In this document: piece after piece, positions 56,601 through 64,000 of the stretch
Numbering within the stretch: position 1 is the stretch's first letter
Layout of the letters: every line of letters begins with the position of its first letter
Program-made: the position numbers and the translations under genes
The notes under the pieces: model-generated
Databases searched by the model: none
Told to the model about the DNA's origin: nothing
What the model saw: the letters and a program-made list of their open reading frames with translations, nothing else
Assembly (NCBI GenBank): GCA_016712175.1
Contig: JADJRQ010000001.1
Location: 1,353,159-1,417,158, forward strand
Reading direction: 5' to 3'
DNA from: Solirubrobacterales bacterium
GTDB lineage: Bacteria; Actinomycetota; Thermoleophilia; Solirubrobacterales; 70-9
Length of the DNA: 64,000 bases

Positions 56601-58139
56601 TCACGGGTTTTTTCCGAAGCGGCGCTTCATGTCTCGCGCCGAGAGGAACCGCGTCAGCTTGTCGGCGAGGGCCCGGCGCGACGGCGTGTACGGGTACCAG
56701 AGCGGCTCGGTCTTTGCCTGCATCCGGGCGCTGACGATTCCTTCCGAGCGGCAGTACTTGCGGATGCCGTACTCGGCGTGGCGATAGCCGATGCCCGATT
56801 CCTTCCAGCCGCCCATCGGGACTCCGGGGGCGAAGTAGTTGTAGAGCACGTCATTGACGTTGACCGCGCCGCACTCGATCCGGCGGGCGACCTTCTCGGC
56901 CTTCCTGCCCGGACCGAAGACGGTGCCGGAGAGTCCGTATCGCGAGTCGTTGGAAAGCCTGATCGCTTCCTCGGAGTCCTTGACCTTCATCACTCCGACC
57001 ACCGGGCCGAAGGTCTCGTCCTTCATGAACTTCATCGAGTGGTCAACATCAACGAGGACGGTCGGTTCGTAGAAGTCGCCGGGTCCGTCGACCCGCCTGC
57101 CGCCGGTCAGGACCTTCGCGCCGTTCTTGACGGCGTCCTGGACCTGGTCATCGACGTGTTTGATCTGATTTGGCGAAGTCATCGCGCCGACGTCGCTTCC
57201 GTACTCGGCACCGTCGGCGCCCTGGTTCAGCTCGTTGACCGAGTCGGTGAGCTTGGAGACGAACTCGTCGTAGGCCGGTTCTTCGACGTAGATTCGTTCG
57301 ACCGACATGCAGAGCTGGCCGGAGTTGGTCATGCCGCCCCAGGTCGCGGCGTTGACGGCGCGGTCCATGTTGGCGCCTTCGAGCACGACCATCGGATCCT
57401 TGCCACCGAGTTCGAGGCTGACCGGAGTCAGCGTCTCGGCGGCACGGGCCATGACGAGCTTGCCGACGCGGTCGGAGCCGGTGAAGCCGATGAAGTCGGA
57501 ACCGTCGATCAGGGCGTTCGCGGTGTCGGCGGTGCCAACCACGCAGTCGAGCACATCCGGGGCGCCAATCTCTTCCTTCCACGCCTTGACGACCTGCTGG
57601 ACGCCGAGCGGGGTGAACTCGGAGGGCTTGAGTACGACCGCGGCGCCGGCCATCAGGGCGGGGATCGCGTCGCCGATCGAGAGGATCAGCGGGAAGTTCC
57701 ACGGGCTGATCAGACCGACCACGGGGTGGGGGCGGTACTGCACCCTCATCTTGTGGGTGGCCGTCATCAGGGAGTACGGACGGACCTTCTGTTCACCGAT
57801 GTACTTCTCGGCTTTGGATCCGTAGAAATTGACCATTTCGGTCAGATAGATGCCTTCATTCATCGCCTCGGCGCGAACCTTGCCCGTCTCGGCCTGCATC
57901 GTGTCGGCGACCTTGTCCGCGTTGTCGAACATCCAGTCGCGAAGCTTGTTCAGCCAATAGCGGCGACCCTTGAAGCCGAGTTCTTCCCAGGCGACCTGGT
58001 TGACGCGGACCCGACTGATCACGGCTTCGACCTCACTTGCGGGAGTTACCGGAACGTCGGCAATGGTTTCCCCGGTGGAGGGATTCATGACCGGAATCGA
58101 GTTCTCGACCGGTTCTTCGACAATTGACAGCGCTTCCAT
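56601..58139 (-). CDS. Aldehyde dehydrogenase (succinate-semialdehyde-dehydrogenase-like)
   Basis: A 512-residue NAD(P)-dependent aldehyde dehydrogenase. VVGLISPWNFPLILSIGDAI is the cofactor region, LELGGKDPMVV holds the general base Glu, and SGQLCMSVERIYV the catalytic Cys. DETFGPVVGVMKV follows as usual. Its ATG overlaps the stop of the sugar dehydrogenase gene (TAATG), so the genes are coupled. It could oxidise an aldehyde formed by a PQQ-type enzyme, although that enzyme is exported while this one has no signal peptide. Confidence 0.92.
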   Translation of the reverse strand: MEALSIVEEPVENSIPVMNPSTGETIADVPVTPASEVEAVISRVRVNQVAWEELGFKGRRYWLNKLRDWMFDNADKVADTMQAETGKVRAEAMNEGIYLTEMVNFYGSKAEKYIGEQKVRPYSLMTATHKMRVQYRPHPVVGLISPWNFPLILSIGDAIPALMAGAAVVLKPSEFTPLGVQQVVKAWKEEIGAPDVLDCVVGTADTANALIDGSDFIGFTGSDRVGKLVMARAAETLTPVSLELGGKDPMVVLEGANMDRAVNAATWGGMTNSGQLCMSVERIYVEEPAYDEFVSKLTDSVNELNQGADGAEYGSDVGAMTSPNQIKHVDDQVQDAVKNGAKVLTGGRRVDGPGDFYEPTVLVDVDHSMKFMKDETFGPVVGVMKVKDSEEAIRLSNDSRYGLSGTVFGPGRKAEKVARRIECGAVNVNDVLYNYFAPGVPMGGWKESGIGYRHAEYGIRKYCRSEGIVSARMQAKTEPLWYPYTPSRRALADKLTRFLSARDMKRRFGKNP

Positions 58140-59596
58140 TACAACCCCCGGGTCTTGATGGTGGTCCTGTTTGATTTGGCCGGCTTCTTCGATGACTTCC
58201 TGCAGATCTTCTTAGATGCGTTCTTCTTCTTCGCGCAGCGCTTCTTGATCTTGGCCTTTTTCAGCTTAGCCCGATGCCTGCGTTTGAGCTTGACACAGAT
58301 CCGTTTCTTTTTGTTCTTTTTCTTGGCGCACCAGATCTTGACCTCGGCCTTGGTCCGCTTAACCTTGATCCTGGTCTGGCCCAGTCTGTATATCCCGCCG
58401 AAGTTGCTGAAGGCATAAACGTGGTGGGCCTGGTCCTCGCCGAAGCCGTTCAGGGCCGGCTGGTGACCCTTGCCGGGCGGCATGTAGGTGCCAAGAAACT
58501 TGTCGTCGGTGATCCAGGCCGGGTTTGGCAGGGCCGTTCGTGTGCGATTGCTGCAGAAGTCGCCGTAGATGATGCGGTCCTTGATCAAGGGGAGCTTCGG
58601 ATCCGTCACCACCGGACCTCCAATGATCGAGCAGCCGGAATCGTGCCCGTAGGTGAGCTGTGGCCACCTGAGGCCGGGCTTCGGGGTGACCGCGGTGGTC
58701 AGAAGGGATCCCGGACAGTCTGTCTGGCCGCAGTTGAAGGGGAGGGTTCCCTCGAAGTCGTGCCAGCCGAAGTTGCCCCCCCAGGCCAGCCTGGCCGGCA
58801 GGTAGTTGATTTCCTCCTGGCGTGACTGGCCGACGTCGGTGATCACCATCTGCGTTTCACCGCCGGTCGGCTTGTAGAAGTCGAAACTGTGCGGATTCCG
58901 GAGTCCGTAGGCGAAGATCTCATCCCGCCCGTCCTTGTTGACGAACGGATTCGTAGGGGGGGTCTGGTAGGTGCGACCGGTGGTTTCGTTCTGTTTGGGG
59001 TAGATCCGGAGGATCTTGCCGCGGAGACTGTTGACGTTCTGAGCGAGGTTCTTATAGTCGCCAGGATTGTTGCCATCGCCGACCGAGATGTAGAGCAGGT
59101 TGCCGTGGAATTCGAGCGGCCCGCCATTGTGGTTGCCACGATGCGCGACCGCCGGGATCCGCAGGACGTGCCGCCGGGTCTTGAGGATCGTCGAGGTTGG
59201 ATGCTTGGGGTTCACCTGGTACTCGTCGATCTTGTTGTCACCGCCCTTCGCCGTGTACTGGACGTAGTACCGGCCGGTCTTCTTGAAGTCAGGCGGGAAA
59301 GCGAGCCCGAGCAGCCCCTGTTCGATCCATCCGGACTCGACCTGGCTCTTGATGTTGAGCAGAGGCCTGGGCAGTAGCTTGCCGTCCTTGATGATCCGGA
59401 TCTTGCCGAGTCTTGATGTGGCGAAGACCAGCTTGCGGATTCCCGGGGCCGAAGTGACGACGGTCGGCTGGTTGATCTTGGCTATGAGATTGAAGGTGAT
59501 CTTCGGCTTGATCCGGGCGGCGGCTGGCGAGAATGTCGCACTGAAGAGGGCGGCCGTCAGGACGGCCAGGGCGAAAAGGCGTTTGGACGATTTCAT
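58139..59596 (-). CDS. Secreted PQQ-type sugar dehydrogenase (GSDH fold) with basic Cys-x10-Cys tail
   Basis: A 485-residue exported six-bladed beta-propeller of the soluble glucose/sorbosone dehydrogenase family. The signal peptide is LFALAVLTAALFSATFSPAAA. Typical blocks: LLGLAFPPDFKKTGRYYVQYT, AHRGNHNGGPLEF (catalytic His), DEIFAYGLRNPHSFDF, and GHDSGCSIIGGPVV. From about residue 400 there is a strongly basic tail with two Cys-x10-Cys units (Cys codons at 58328/58295 and 58235/58202). PQQ dependence is inferred from family. It overlaps the downstream ALDH gene. Confidence 0.9.
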   Translation of the reverse strand: MKSSKRLFALAVLTAALFSATFSPAAARIKPKITFNLIAKINQPTVVTSAPGIRKLVFATSRLGKIRIIKDGKLLPRPLLNIKSQVESGWIEQGLLGLAFPPDFKKTGRYYVQYTAKGGDNKIDEYQVNPKHPTSTILKTRRHVLRIPAVAHRGNHNGGPLEFHGNLLYISVGDGNNPGDYKNLAQNVNSLRGKILRIYPKQNETTGRTYQTPPTNPFVNKDGRDEIFAYGLRNPHSFDFYKPTGGETQMVITDVGQSRQEEINYLPARLAWGGNFGWHDFEGTLPFNCGQTDCPGSLLTTAVTPKPGLRWPQLTYGHDSGCSIIGGPVVTDPKLPLIKDRIIYGDFCSNRTRTALPNPAWITDDKFLGTYMPPGKGHQPALNGFGEDQAHHVYAFSNFGGIYRLGQTRIKVKRTKAEVKIWCAKKKNKKKRICVKLKRRHRAKLKKAKIKKRCAKKKNASKKICRKSSKKPAKSNRTTIKTRGL

Positions 59597-60828
59597 TGTC
59601 TTAGGCGATAAACCGAACCCGAGGTGGAAGTCGCGTAAACGGCTCCCCCACGGCTTTCTCCGAATGAAGATATCTGCGGAACAGTAAGGCCCGTGCGGCG
59701 CGATTTCGTGATTCTTCTGGCGCTGGGCTTGAACGTGCGCACCTGGCCCTTGCAGAAGTCGGTGAAGAGGAAGCGGCCGCGGAGCGACTTCAGGCTCTTG
59801 TCGCGAACGAGAATGCCACCGATGATCGAGCAGTTGCCGTCGTCGTGAGTCGTGACGAAGTCCGGCTTTGTGGTTCCCGTGCCACCGCCGTTGTACTCAC
59901 TGAAGCCCTCGAACCTGTTCCAGCCGAAGTTGGTGCCGAGGGCCTTGGACAGCGGCAGGTAGTTCATTTCTTCGAACTTCCCCTCGCCGACGTCGGCGAT
60001 CACCATGTGGACGCCCCGGCCGGTGACTTTGTCGAAGGACCAGCGGAAGGGGTTGCGCAGCCCGTAGGCGAAAATCTCGTCCCGGCCGCTACGGCCGACG
60101 AACGGATTCTTGGCCGGAATCGAGTAAGGCTTGCCGTTCGAGCGGCGCGGGTCGATCCGGATCATCTTGCCGAGCAGGACGTTCAGGTTCTGTGCGTTGC
60201 CGGGCTGGTCGCCTCCTCCGCCACCGTCGCCGGTGCCGAAGTAAAGATCGTTGCCGAGGAACTGCATTTGGCCACCGTTGTGGTTCGAGTTCTCCCGGTG
60301 GGGAATCGTGATCACGCTGCGGCGTGTTCTGCGCCTGGCGGTGACCGAAGTGTTTCGGTGGTACTCGTCGACCTTGATGTCGCCGGTGTTGTCGGTGTAG
60401 TAGACGTAGAAGCGTTTGCTTTTCCTGTAGTCGGGTGGGAAAGCGATGGAAAGCAGGCCGCGCTCGCCGCTGAAGTTCACCCGGTTGGCGATGTTGAGGA
60501 AAGGCCTGGACAGCTTCTTGCCGCGGCGGAGGACTCTGACCTTTCCCTTCTGCTCGACCACGAACATCAGATTCCTGTAGCCGGGGGCGGACTTGATTTC
60601 GACCGGGCCGCTGAATCTGGCGACGCGCGAGAGGCGCAGGCCGTGCTTGCGGCTGGTGGTCGCGCCGGTGGTCGCCTTGTCACTCCGGGGGGCGCCGGTT
60701 CCGGTGGTGCCGACCGGGGTCGAAGAGTCGCTGCCGGCACAGGCAGTGGTGGTGAAGCCCATCACGGCGGTGAAAACCAACGCCGCGAGAGGGATCGAAT
60801 GCAGTCGGCGGATTCGGGATCCGCCCAT
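59593..60828 (-). CDS. PQQ-type sugar dehydrogenase, putative lipoprotein
   Basis: A 411-residue paralog of the next gene, with the same blades (LLSIAFPPDYRKSKRFYVYYT; RENSNHNGGQMQF with catalytic His; DEIFAYGLRNPFRWSFD; DDGNCSIIGG). The N-terminus carries TTTACAGS, a possible lipobox, so it may be membrane-anchored. It lacks the long basic tail of its paralog. Its stop overlaps the paralog's ATG (ATGA), so the pair is translationally coupled and probably arose by tandem duplication. Confidence 0.9.
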   Translation of the reverse strand: MGGSRIRRLHSIPLAALVFTAVMGFTTTACAGSDSSTPVGTTGTGAPRSDKATTGATTSRKHGLRLSRVARFSGPVEIKSAPGYRNLMFVVEQKGKVRVLRRGKKLSRPFLNIANRVNFSGERGLLSIAFPPDYRKSKRFYVYYTDNTGDIKVDEYHRNTSVTARRRTRRSVITIPHRENSNHNGGQMQFLGNDLYFGTGDGGGGGDQPGNAQNLNVLLGKMIRIDPRRSNGKPYSIPAKNPFVGRSGRDEIFAYGLRNPFRWSFDKVTGRGVHMVIADVGEGKFEEMNYLPLSKALGTNFGWNRFEGFSEYNGGGTGTTKPDFVTTHDDGNCSIIGGILVRDKSLKSLRGRFLFTDFCKGQVRTFKPSARRITKSRRTGLTVPQISSFGESRGGAVYATSTSGSVYRLRQ

Positions 60829-60922
60829 AATCAGGACCCGTTCAGGGGACCGGGCCGCTTGGCCCGCGATGAACTGCGGTACTTCCTGACGGCCCTGACC
60901 CCGTCACTCTTGACTGCGGTCT

Positions 60923-61621
60923 TCAATTTTCAGCTTTCAGTTCCTGCGACTCCAGATGCAGTCGCTCCTGCTGGGTCAATGGTACGACCTTGCCGTTCTC
61001 GTCGATCTTGGTAAGGACTGGCCTCGCGGAAATGAAAGTCGGCAGGACACCCGTCGCCGGCTCGCCGGACGCATCCAGAGCTTCCGCGTTGCCACCGAGT
61101 CCGGCATTCACCCGATACGTGAGCCTGCGAGCTCCCGGCTTGACCGCGACGACCCGCCAGATCATCCTTGCCGTGTCGCCGGCTTCAACCGCACCAAAGT
61201 TGAAAGTGCGCCGATTGCTGGTCCCGGCACCGCCGCGGCCGATCGTTCCGGCCAGCTTGGGGTAGCCCTCCTCGAGCACCCAGACCGGACGCTGCGGCTG
61301 GGCCACGCCTACCTGATCGTCATGGTAAGCGAAGGCCAGGGTGGATCCTTCGCCGGGCAGATTTATGGTTACTGCCATGGCCGGGATTGTCTTGTCGCCG
61401 GAATTCCGCACGGCGATTTTGAGGTCGTAAGTCTTCGCGATCGTCTGACGGGGAGCAAAATCGGCGGATATGACCTCGACCGGATAATCCCCGGCGGGCT
61501 CGTTGGCGAACTGCGAACCGGGTTCTTCCCCGCCGCCGCAGCCAGCGAGAATCGCTGACGTGGCCAAGATCAAAATGGCCCCGCCCAAGATACGGTTGAG
61601 GTGTCGACTCGTCTCCCGCAA
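60923..61621 (-). CDS. Putative lipoprotein, unknown function
   Basis: A 232-residue lipoprotein. The N-terminus ends in AILAGCGGGEEPG, a clear lipobox. The mature part looks like a beta-sandwich (LKIAVRNSGDKTIPAMAVTINL and MIWRVVAVKPGARRLTYRVNAG), similar to immunoglobulin-like domains that hold metal or sugar proteins outside the cell. It lies upstream of the two sugar dehydrogenases on the same strand with a 94-base gap and may belong to their operon. No family name recognised. Confidence 0.78.
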   Translation of the reverse strand: MRETSRHLNRILGGAILILATSAILAGCGGGEEPGSQFANEPAGDYPVEVISADFAPRQTIAKTYDLKIAVRNSGDKTIPAMAVTINLPGEGSTLAFAYHDDQVGVAQPQRPVWVLEEGYPKLAGTIGRGGAGTSNRRTFNFGAVEAGDTARMIWRVVAVKPGARRLTYRVNAGLGGNAEALDASGEPATGVLPTFISARPVLTKIDENGKVVPLTQQERLHLESQELKAEN

Positions 61622-61766
61622 GGCGCGCTGAACATACCACGGGTGTGCCGACGGTCACAGACGCCGCGGATTCACATACACTCCGAGCCAAGGTACATCC
61701 TTGGCATTTGGGAACCCTGGCCTACCGGGGAGCCAGGCTGGGAGTGCTGATAGGAGAGGCGAGAAG

Positions 61767-62765
61767 TTGAGTCCGGCAGACGAAAACAAAGATCCTGACG
61801 GCACAGAGACTCCGATCAACGCGGGGTCGTCTGAACCCGTGGGCGTGATCGACCAGCCGCAGTCCTCGTCTGCCGCGGGCACAATCACCAAGCCGGACCA
61901 ACCCGGAACCGCCCCGGCCGGGTCCGGCGCTCCGCCTCGCCGCAGAACCAAGGGCAATCCCGTAGCCGCCGCCGCGAACAGGGTCTTCGAGCCCGCCAAG
62001 ACCATCTTCACCGAGATCGGCGAAATGATGATCCTCACCGGGCGCACGATGGCGTCCGCGGTCCGGGCGCCGTATCCCTACGGCAATGAATTCATTGGCC
62101 AGTTCCTCTTCGCACTTCAGCTCTGCTGGTTCCCGATGCTCATCTCCTGTGTCGCTTTCGGCTTCGGTGCTCCGGGTCTTCAGGCCGCCAACTTCCTTTC
62201 GCTCTTCGGAGCCCTCGACCGCCTCGGCGGTTTTTTCGTGCTCGCCTCAATTCGCGAGTTCGCGCCCTTCGTGACCGCCGTCGTCGTCGCCGGTGTGGCC
62301 GGCACCGCGATCACCGCGGACCTCGGCGCCCGCAAGATCCGCGAGGAACTGGACGCGCTCCAGGTGCTCGGCGTCGACCCGATCAAGAATCTCGTCGTGC
62401 CGCGCTTCCTGGCGCTGATGCTGATTACCGGACTGCTCGACATCTACGCGCTGCTCTTCGGCATCACCGGCGGCATCGGTGCCGAGCTGCTCTACGCGCA
62501 GCCCCTCGGCGGGTTCTTCGCCACGCTCTTCTCCAACGCGTCGACCACCGAGCTCGCCGCCTCGGTACTCAAATGCACCCTCTTCGGCGCGATCATCGCG
62601 ATCGTCTGTTGCTACAAGGGGATGACTGCGACCGGTGGCGCTGCCGGCGTCGGTCGTGCAGTCAACGAAGCGGTCGTGACCGCCCTGCTCGGTGTTTTCG
62701 CCTTCAACTACGTCTTCACGCAGACCATGCTCGCGACCAACCCCGACCTCCAGACGATCAAGTAG
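61767..62765 (+). CDS. MlaE/YrbE-family permease of an mce-type lipid transporter (first copy)
   Basis: A 332-residue ABC permease. TTG 61767 is supported by GGAGAGG upstream. The first 80 residues are a disordered cytoplasmic extension (SPADENKDPDGTETPINAG and following). The permease core follows: REFAPFVTAVVVAGVAGTAITADLGARKI and EELDALQVLGVDPIKNLVVPRFLAL, the conserved EExDAL and VLGVDP motifs. About five membrane helices. The second permease starts directly after its stop. It should move lipids or sterol-like compounds through the envelope with an Mce protein ring. Confidence 0.93.
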   Translation: MSPADENKDPDGTETPINAGSSEPVGVIDQPQSSSAAGTITKPDQPGTAPAGSGAPPRRRTKGNPVAAAANRVFEPAKTIFTEIGEMMILTGRTMASAVRAPYPYGNEFIGQFLFALQLCWFPMLISCVAFGFGAPGLQAANFLSLFGALDRLGGFFVLASIREFAPFVTAVVVAGVAGTAITADLGARKIREELDALQVLGVDPIKNLVVPRFLALMLITGLLDIYALLFGITGGIGAELLYAQPLGGFFATLFSNASTTELAASVLKCTLFGAIIAIVCCYKGMTATGGAAGVGRAVNEAVVTALLGVFAFNYVFTQTMLATNPDLQTIK

Positions 62766-63566
62766 ATGGCAACCGGCTGGCTTTCAGTCCCACGAGCCTG
62801 GCTCGAGTCCCTCGGTGAGATCGCCCGTTTCAGCGGGATGGTGATCAGTCATGTTTTCACCGGACGGGTCTTCAAGTATTTCGGCGAGGCGCTGAACCAG
62901 GCCGGCATCCTGATCCTCGGTTCGACCACCGTCATCTGGGGACTGGTCTTCGTGCTCGGGCTGCAGTGCGGCATCGAGGGCGCCTACTTCAACCGGTCGG
63001 TCGGCGCGCCTGCCTACGCCGGTGTTTTCGCCGCCTGGTGCGACCTGCGTGAAGTCATCCCTTACGCCTTCGGCTACATGATGGCGGCCAAAGTCGGCAC
63101 CGGTATCGTCGCCGAGCTCGGTGCCATGCGGATCTCGGACGAGATCGACGCACTCGAGGTAATGGGTGTACCGCCGGTCACCTTCCTTGCCGCGACCCGC
63201 CTGCTCGGCGCCTGGATGACGCTTCCCTTCATGTACATGGCGGCCATCGGCGTTGGCTTTATCGCCTCTTACATCGCCGTCGTCGAACAGATCGGCGACG
63301 TGTCGTCAGGCGGTTACCAACTTATTTTCTGGGCGTTCCAGAACCCACCCGACGTCCTGTTCTCCCTGATCAAAGCCATGACCATGGCCACGGTGATCGT
63401 GCTGGTCGGCTGTTATTACGGTTACACCGCATCCGGGGGACCGGTGGGCGTCGGCACGGCCACGGCCAAATCCATGGTGCTGAATATTGTCCTTGTGCAC
63501 ATCATCGGAATGTTGGGGACCCTGGTCTTCTGGGGAGCCAACCCGAGAGCACCCATAGGAGGGTGA
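62766..63566 (+). CDS. MlaE/YrbE-family permease of an mce-type lipid transporter (second copy)
   Basis: A 266-residue paralog of the preceding permease. MRISDEIDALEVMGVPPVTFLAATRLLG holds the same EIDALEVMG core, followed by helices and TASGGPVGVGTATAKSMVLN. It has no long N-terminal extension. Start follows the upstream stop immediately (TAG-ATG). Paired YrbE genes are typical of actinobacterial mce operons. Confidence 0.93.
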   Translation: MATGWLSVPRAWLESLGEIARFSGMVISHVFTGRVFKYFGEALNQAGILILGSTTVIWGLVFVLGLQCGIEGAYFNRSVGAPAYAGVFAAWCDLREVIPYAFGYMMAAKVGTGIVAELGAMRISDEIDALEVMGVPPVTFLAATRLLGAWMTLPFMYMAAIGVGFIASYIAVVEQIGDVSSGGYQLIFWAFQNPPDVLFSLIKAMTMATVIVLVGCYYGYTASGGPVGVGTATAKSMVLNIVLVHIIGMLGTLVFWGANPRAPIGG

Positions 63567-63570
63567 GAGC

Positions 63571-64000
63571 TTGAACTTTGCAGACGAGAACGAAGAACCG
63601 ATCAACGCCGAGACCGCCGGCGAATCCGCTTCGGGCGAATCGCCTGAAGTCGAACGCGCCGTTTCTGACGTCGGTGGATCTTCAGAGCTGGCAGGCGAAA
63701 TGGAAAAAGCCGATGAGGCCAACGCCGACGACGATGTGTCCGTGGCTGCCGACGTCGAAGCCGCCGATTCTTCGTCCCCGGCAGTAGGACAGACCAACCA
63801 GCCGATCGAGAAGGGCACCGGGGTCATCAACGAGCCCGCTCCGGCCCAGTCGCACGGCGAGTACGTTGCCGACGACGGTCAGATCCTCGGCCGTGACTTC
63901 ACCCTTCCCGGCGTCGCCCCCGGCGACAATGATCCGTATAAGTGGCACACCGGAAGCAAGATCGATCACGGTGGTGTCGATGCGATCGAGATCAATAATC
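63571..64000 (+). CDS. MlaF-like ATPase with a long acidic N-terminal extension (3' truncated by window)
   Basis: The frame opens at TTG 63571 (GGAGGG upstream) and runs off the window, 143 codons long so far. The first 95 residues are a low-complexity Asp/Glu/Ala/Ser-rich region; a bridging segment (YVADDGQILGRDFTLPG) follows, and the end reads KIDHGGVDAIEINN, where ABC ATPases of the MlaF type begin their first strand. The first residues (FADENEEPINAE) echo the first permease's start (PADENKDPDGTETPINA). The ATPase call is inferred from position and this strand only; the Walker A lies outside. Confidence 0.65.
   Translation, partial: MNFADENEEPINAETAGESASGESPEVERAVSDVGGSSELAGEMEKADEANADDDVSVAADVEAADSSSPAVGQTNQPIEKGTGVINEPAPAQSHGEYVADDGQILGRDFTLPGVAPGDNDPYKWHTGSKIDHGGVDAIEINN

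Overview
The window is GC-rich, densely coded bacterial DNA. It reads as an actinobacterium of the Thermoleophilia/Solirubrobacterales type (inference). The grounds are a coproheme-decarboxylase-type HemQ, a PimA-like mannosyltransferase, an mce-type lipid transport operon (two YrbE/MlaE permeases then an MlaF-like ATPase), many TTG starts, and secreted proteins with very Lys/Arg-rich tails. No rRNA, tRNA, CRISPR array, prophage or insertion sequence was recognised.

Layout. 1-4.7 kb: glycosyltransferase tail, glycerol kinase, PlsC-type acyltransferase, metallo-beta-lactamase hydrolase, broken SDR. 4.8-9 kb: large secreted subtilase. 9-11.6 kb: FabG-like SDR, an AbiEi-nuclease fusion flanked by matching palindromes, MscL. 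11.7-18.4 kb: an acyl-CoA catabolic cluster (acyl-CoA dehydrogenase, crotonase, carboxyltransferase, BKACE, CoA-transferase, MerR regulator). 18.4-28 kb: secreted proteins, MscS, S45 acylase, nitrilase plus TetR regulator, a small membrane-protein cluster, a beta-propeller protein. 28-34.7 kb: peptide deformylase, ACT protein, DegV, then iron-sulfur and heme genes (ErpA, monothiol glutaredoxin, BolA, FprA, HemQ). 34.7-39 kb: envelope genes, including a mannosyltransferase fused to a flippase-like domain. 39-45.8 kb: regulators with readable operators, a fatty-acid hydroxylase, a VapBC-type toxin-antitoxin pair, an M14 peptidase, a histone-deacetylase-like hydrolase. 45.9-54.6 kb: DUF2254 protein, GH3 glycosidase, cobalamin-dependent methionine synthase (all frame-disrupted). 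54.8-61.6 kb: secreted protein, FhuF-like reductase, aldehyde dehydrogenase, two tandem PQQ-type sugar dehydrogenases, a lipoprotein. 61.7-64 kb: start of the mce-type operon, cut by the window end.

Two themes run through the window. First, ten genes carry reading-frame lesions (thirteen indels and two in-frame stops), including housekeeping genes such as metH. Consensus sequencing error is the simplest explanation, but real decay cannot be excluded. Second, intergenic spaces hold strong palindromes without U-tracts, often as matched pairs, that do not look like ordinary terminators. The items most worth following are the palindrome-flanked AbiEi-nuclease gene, the basic Cys-x10-Cys motif shared by unrelated secreted enzymes, the mannosyltransferase-flippase fusion, the acidic N-terminal extension on the MlaF-like ATPase, and the operator/promoter layouts at the FadR-like, ArsR-like and TetR-like loci.
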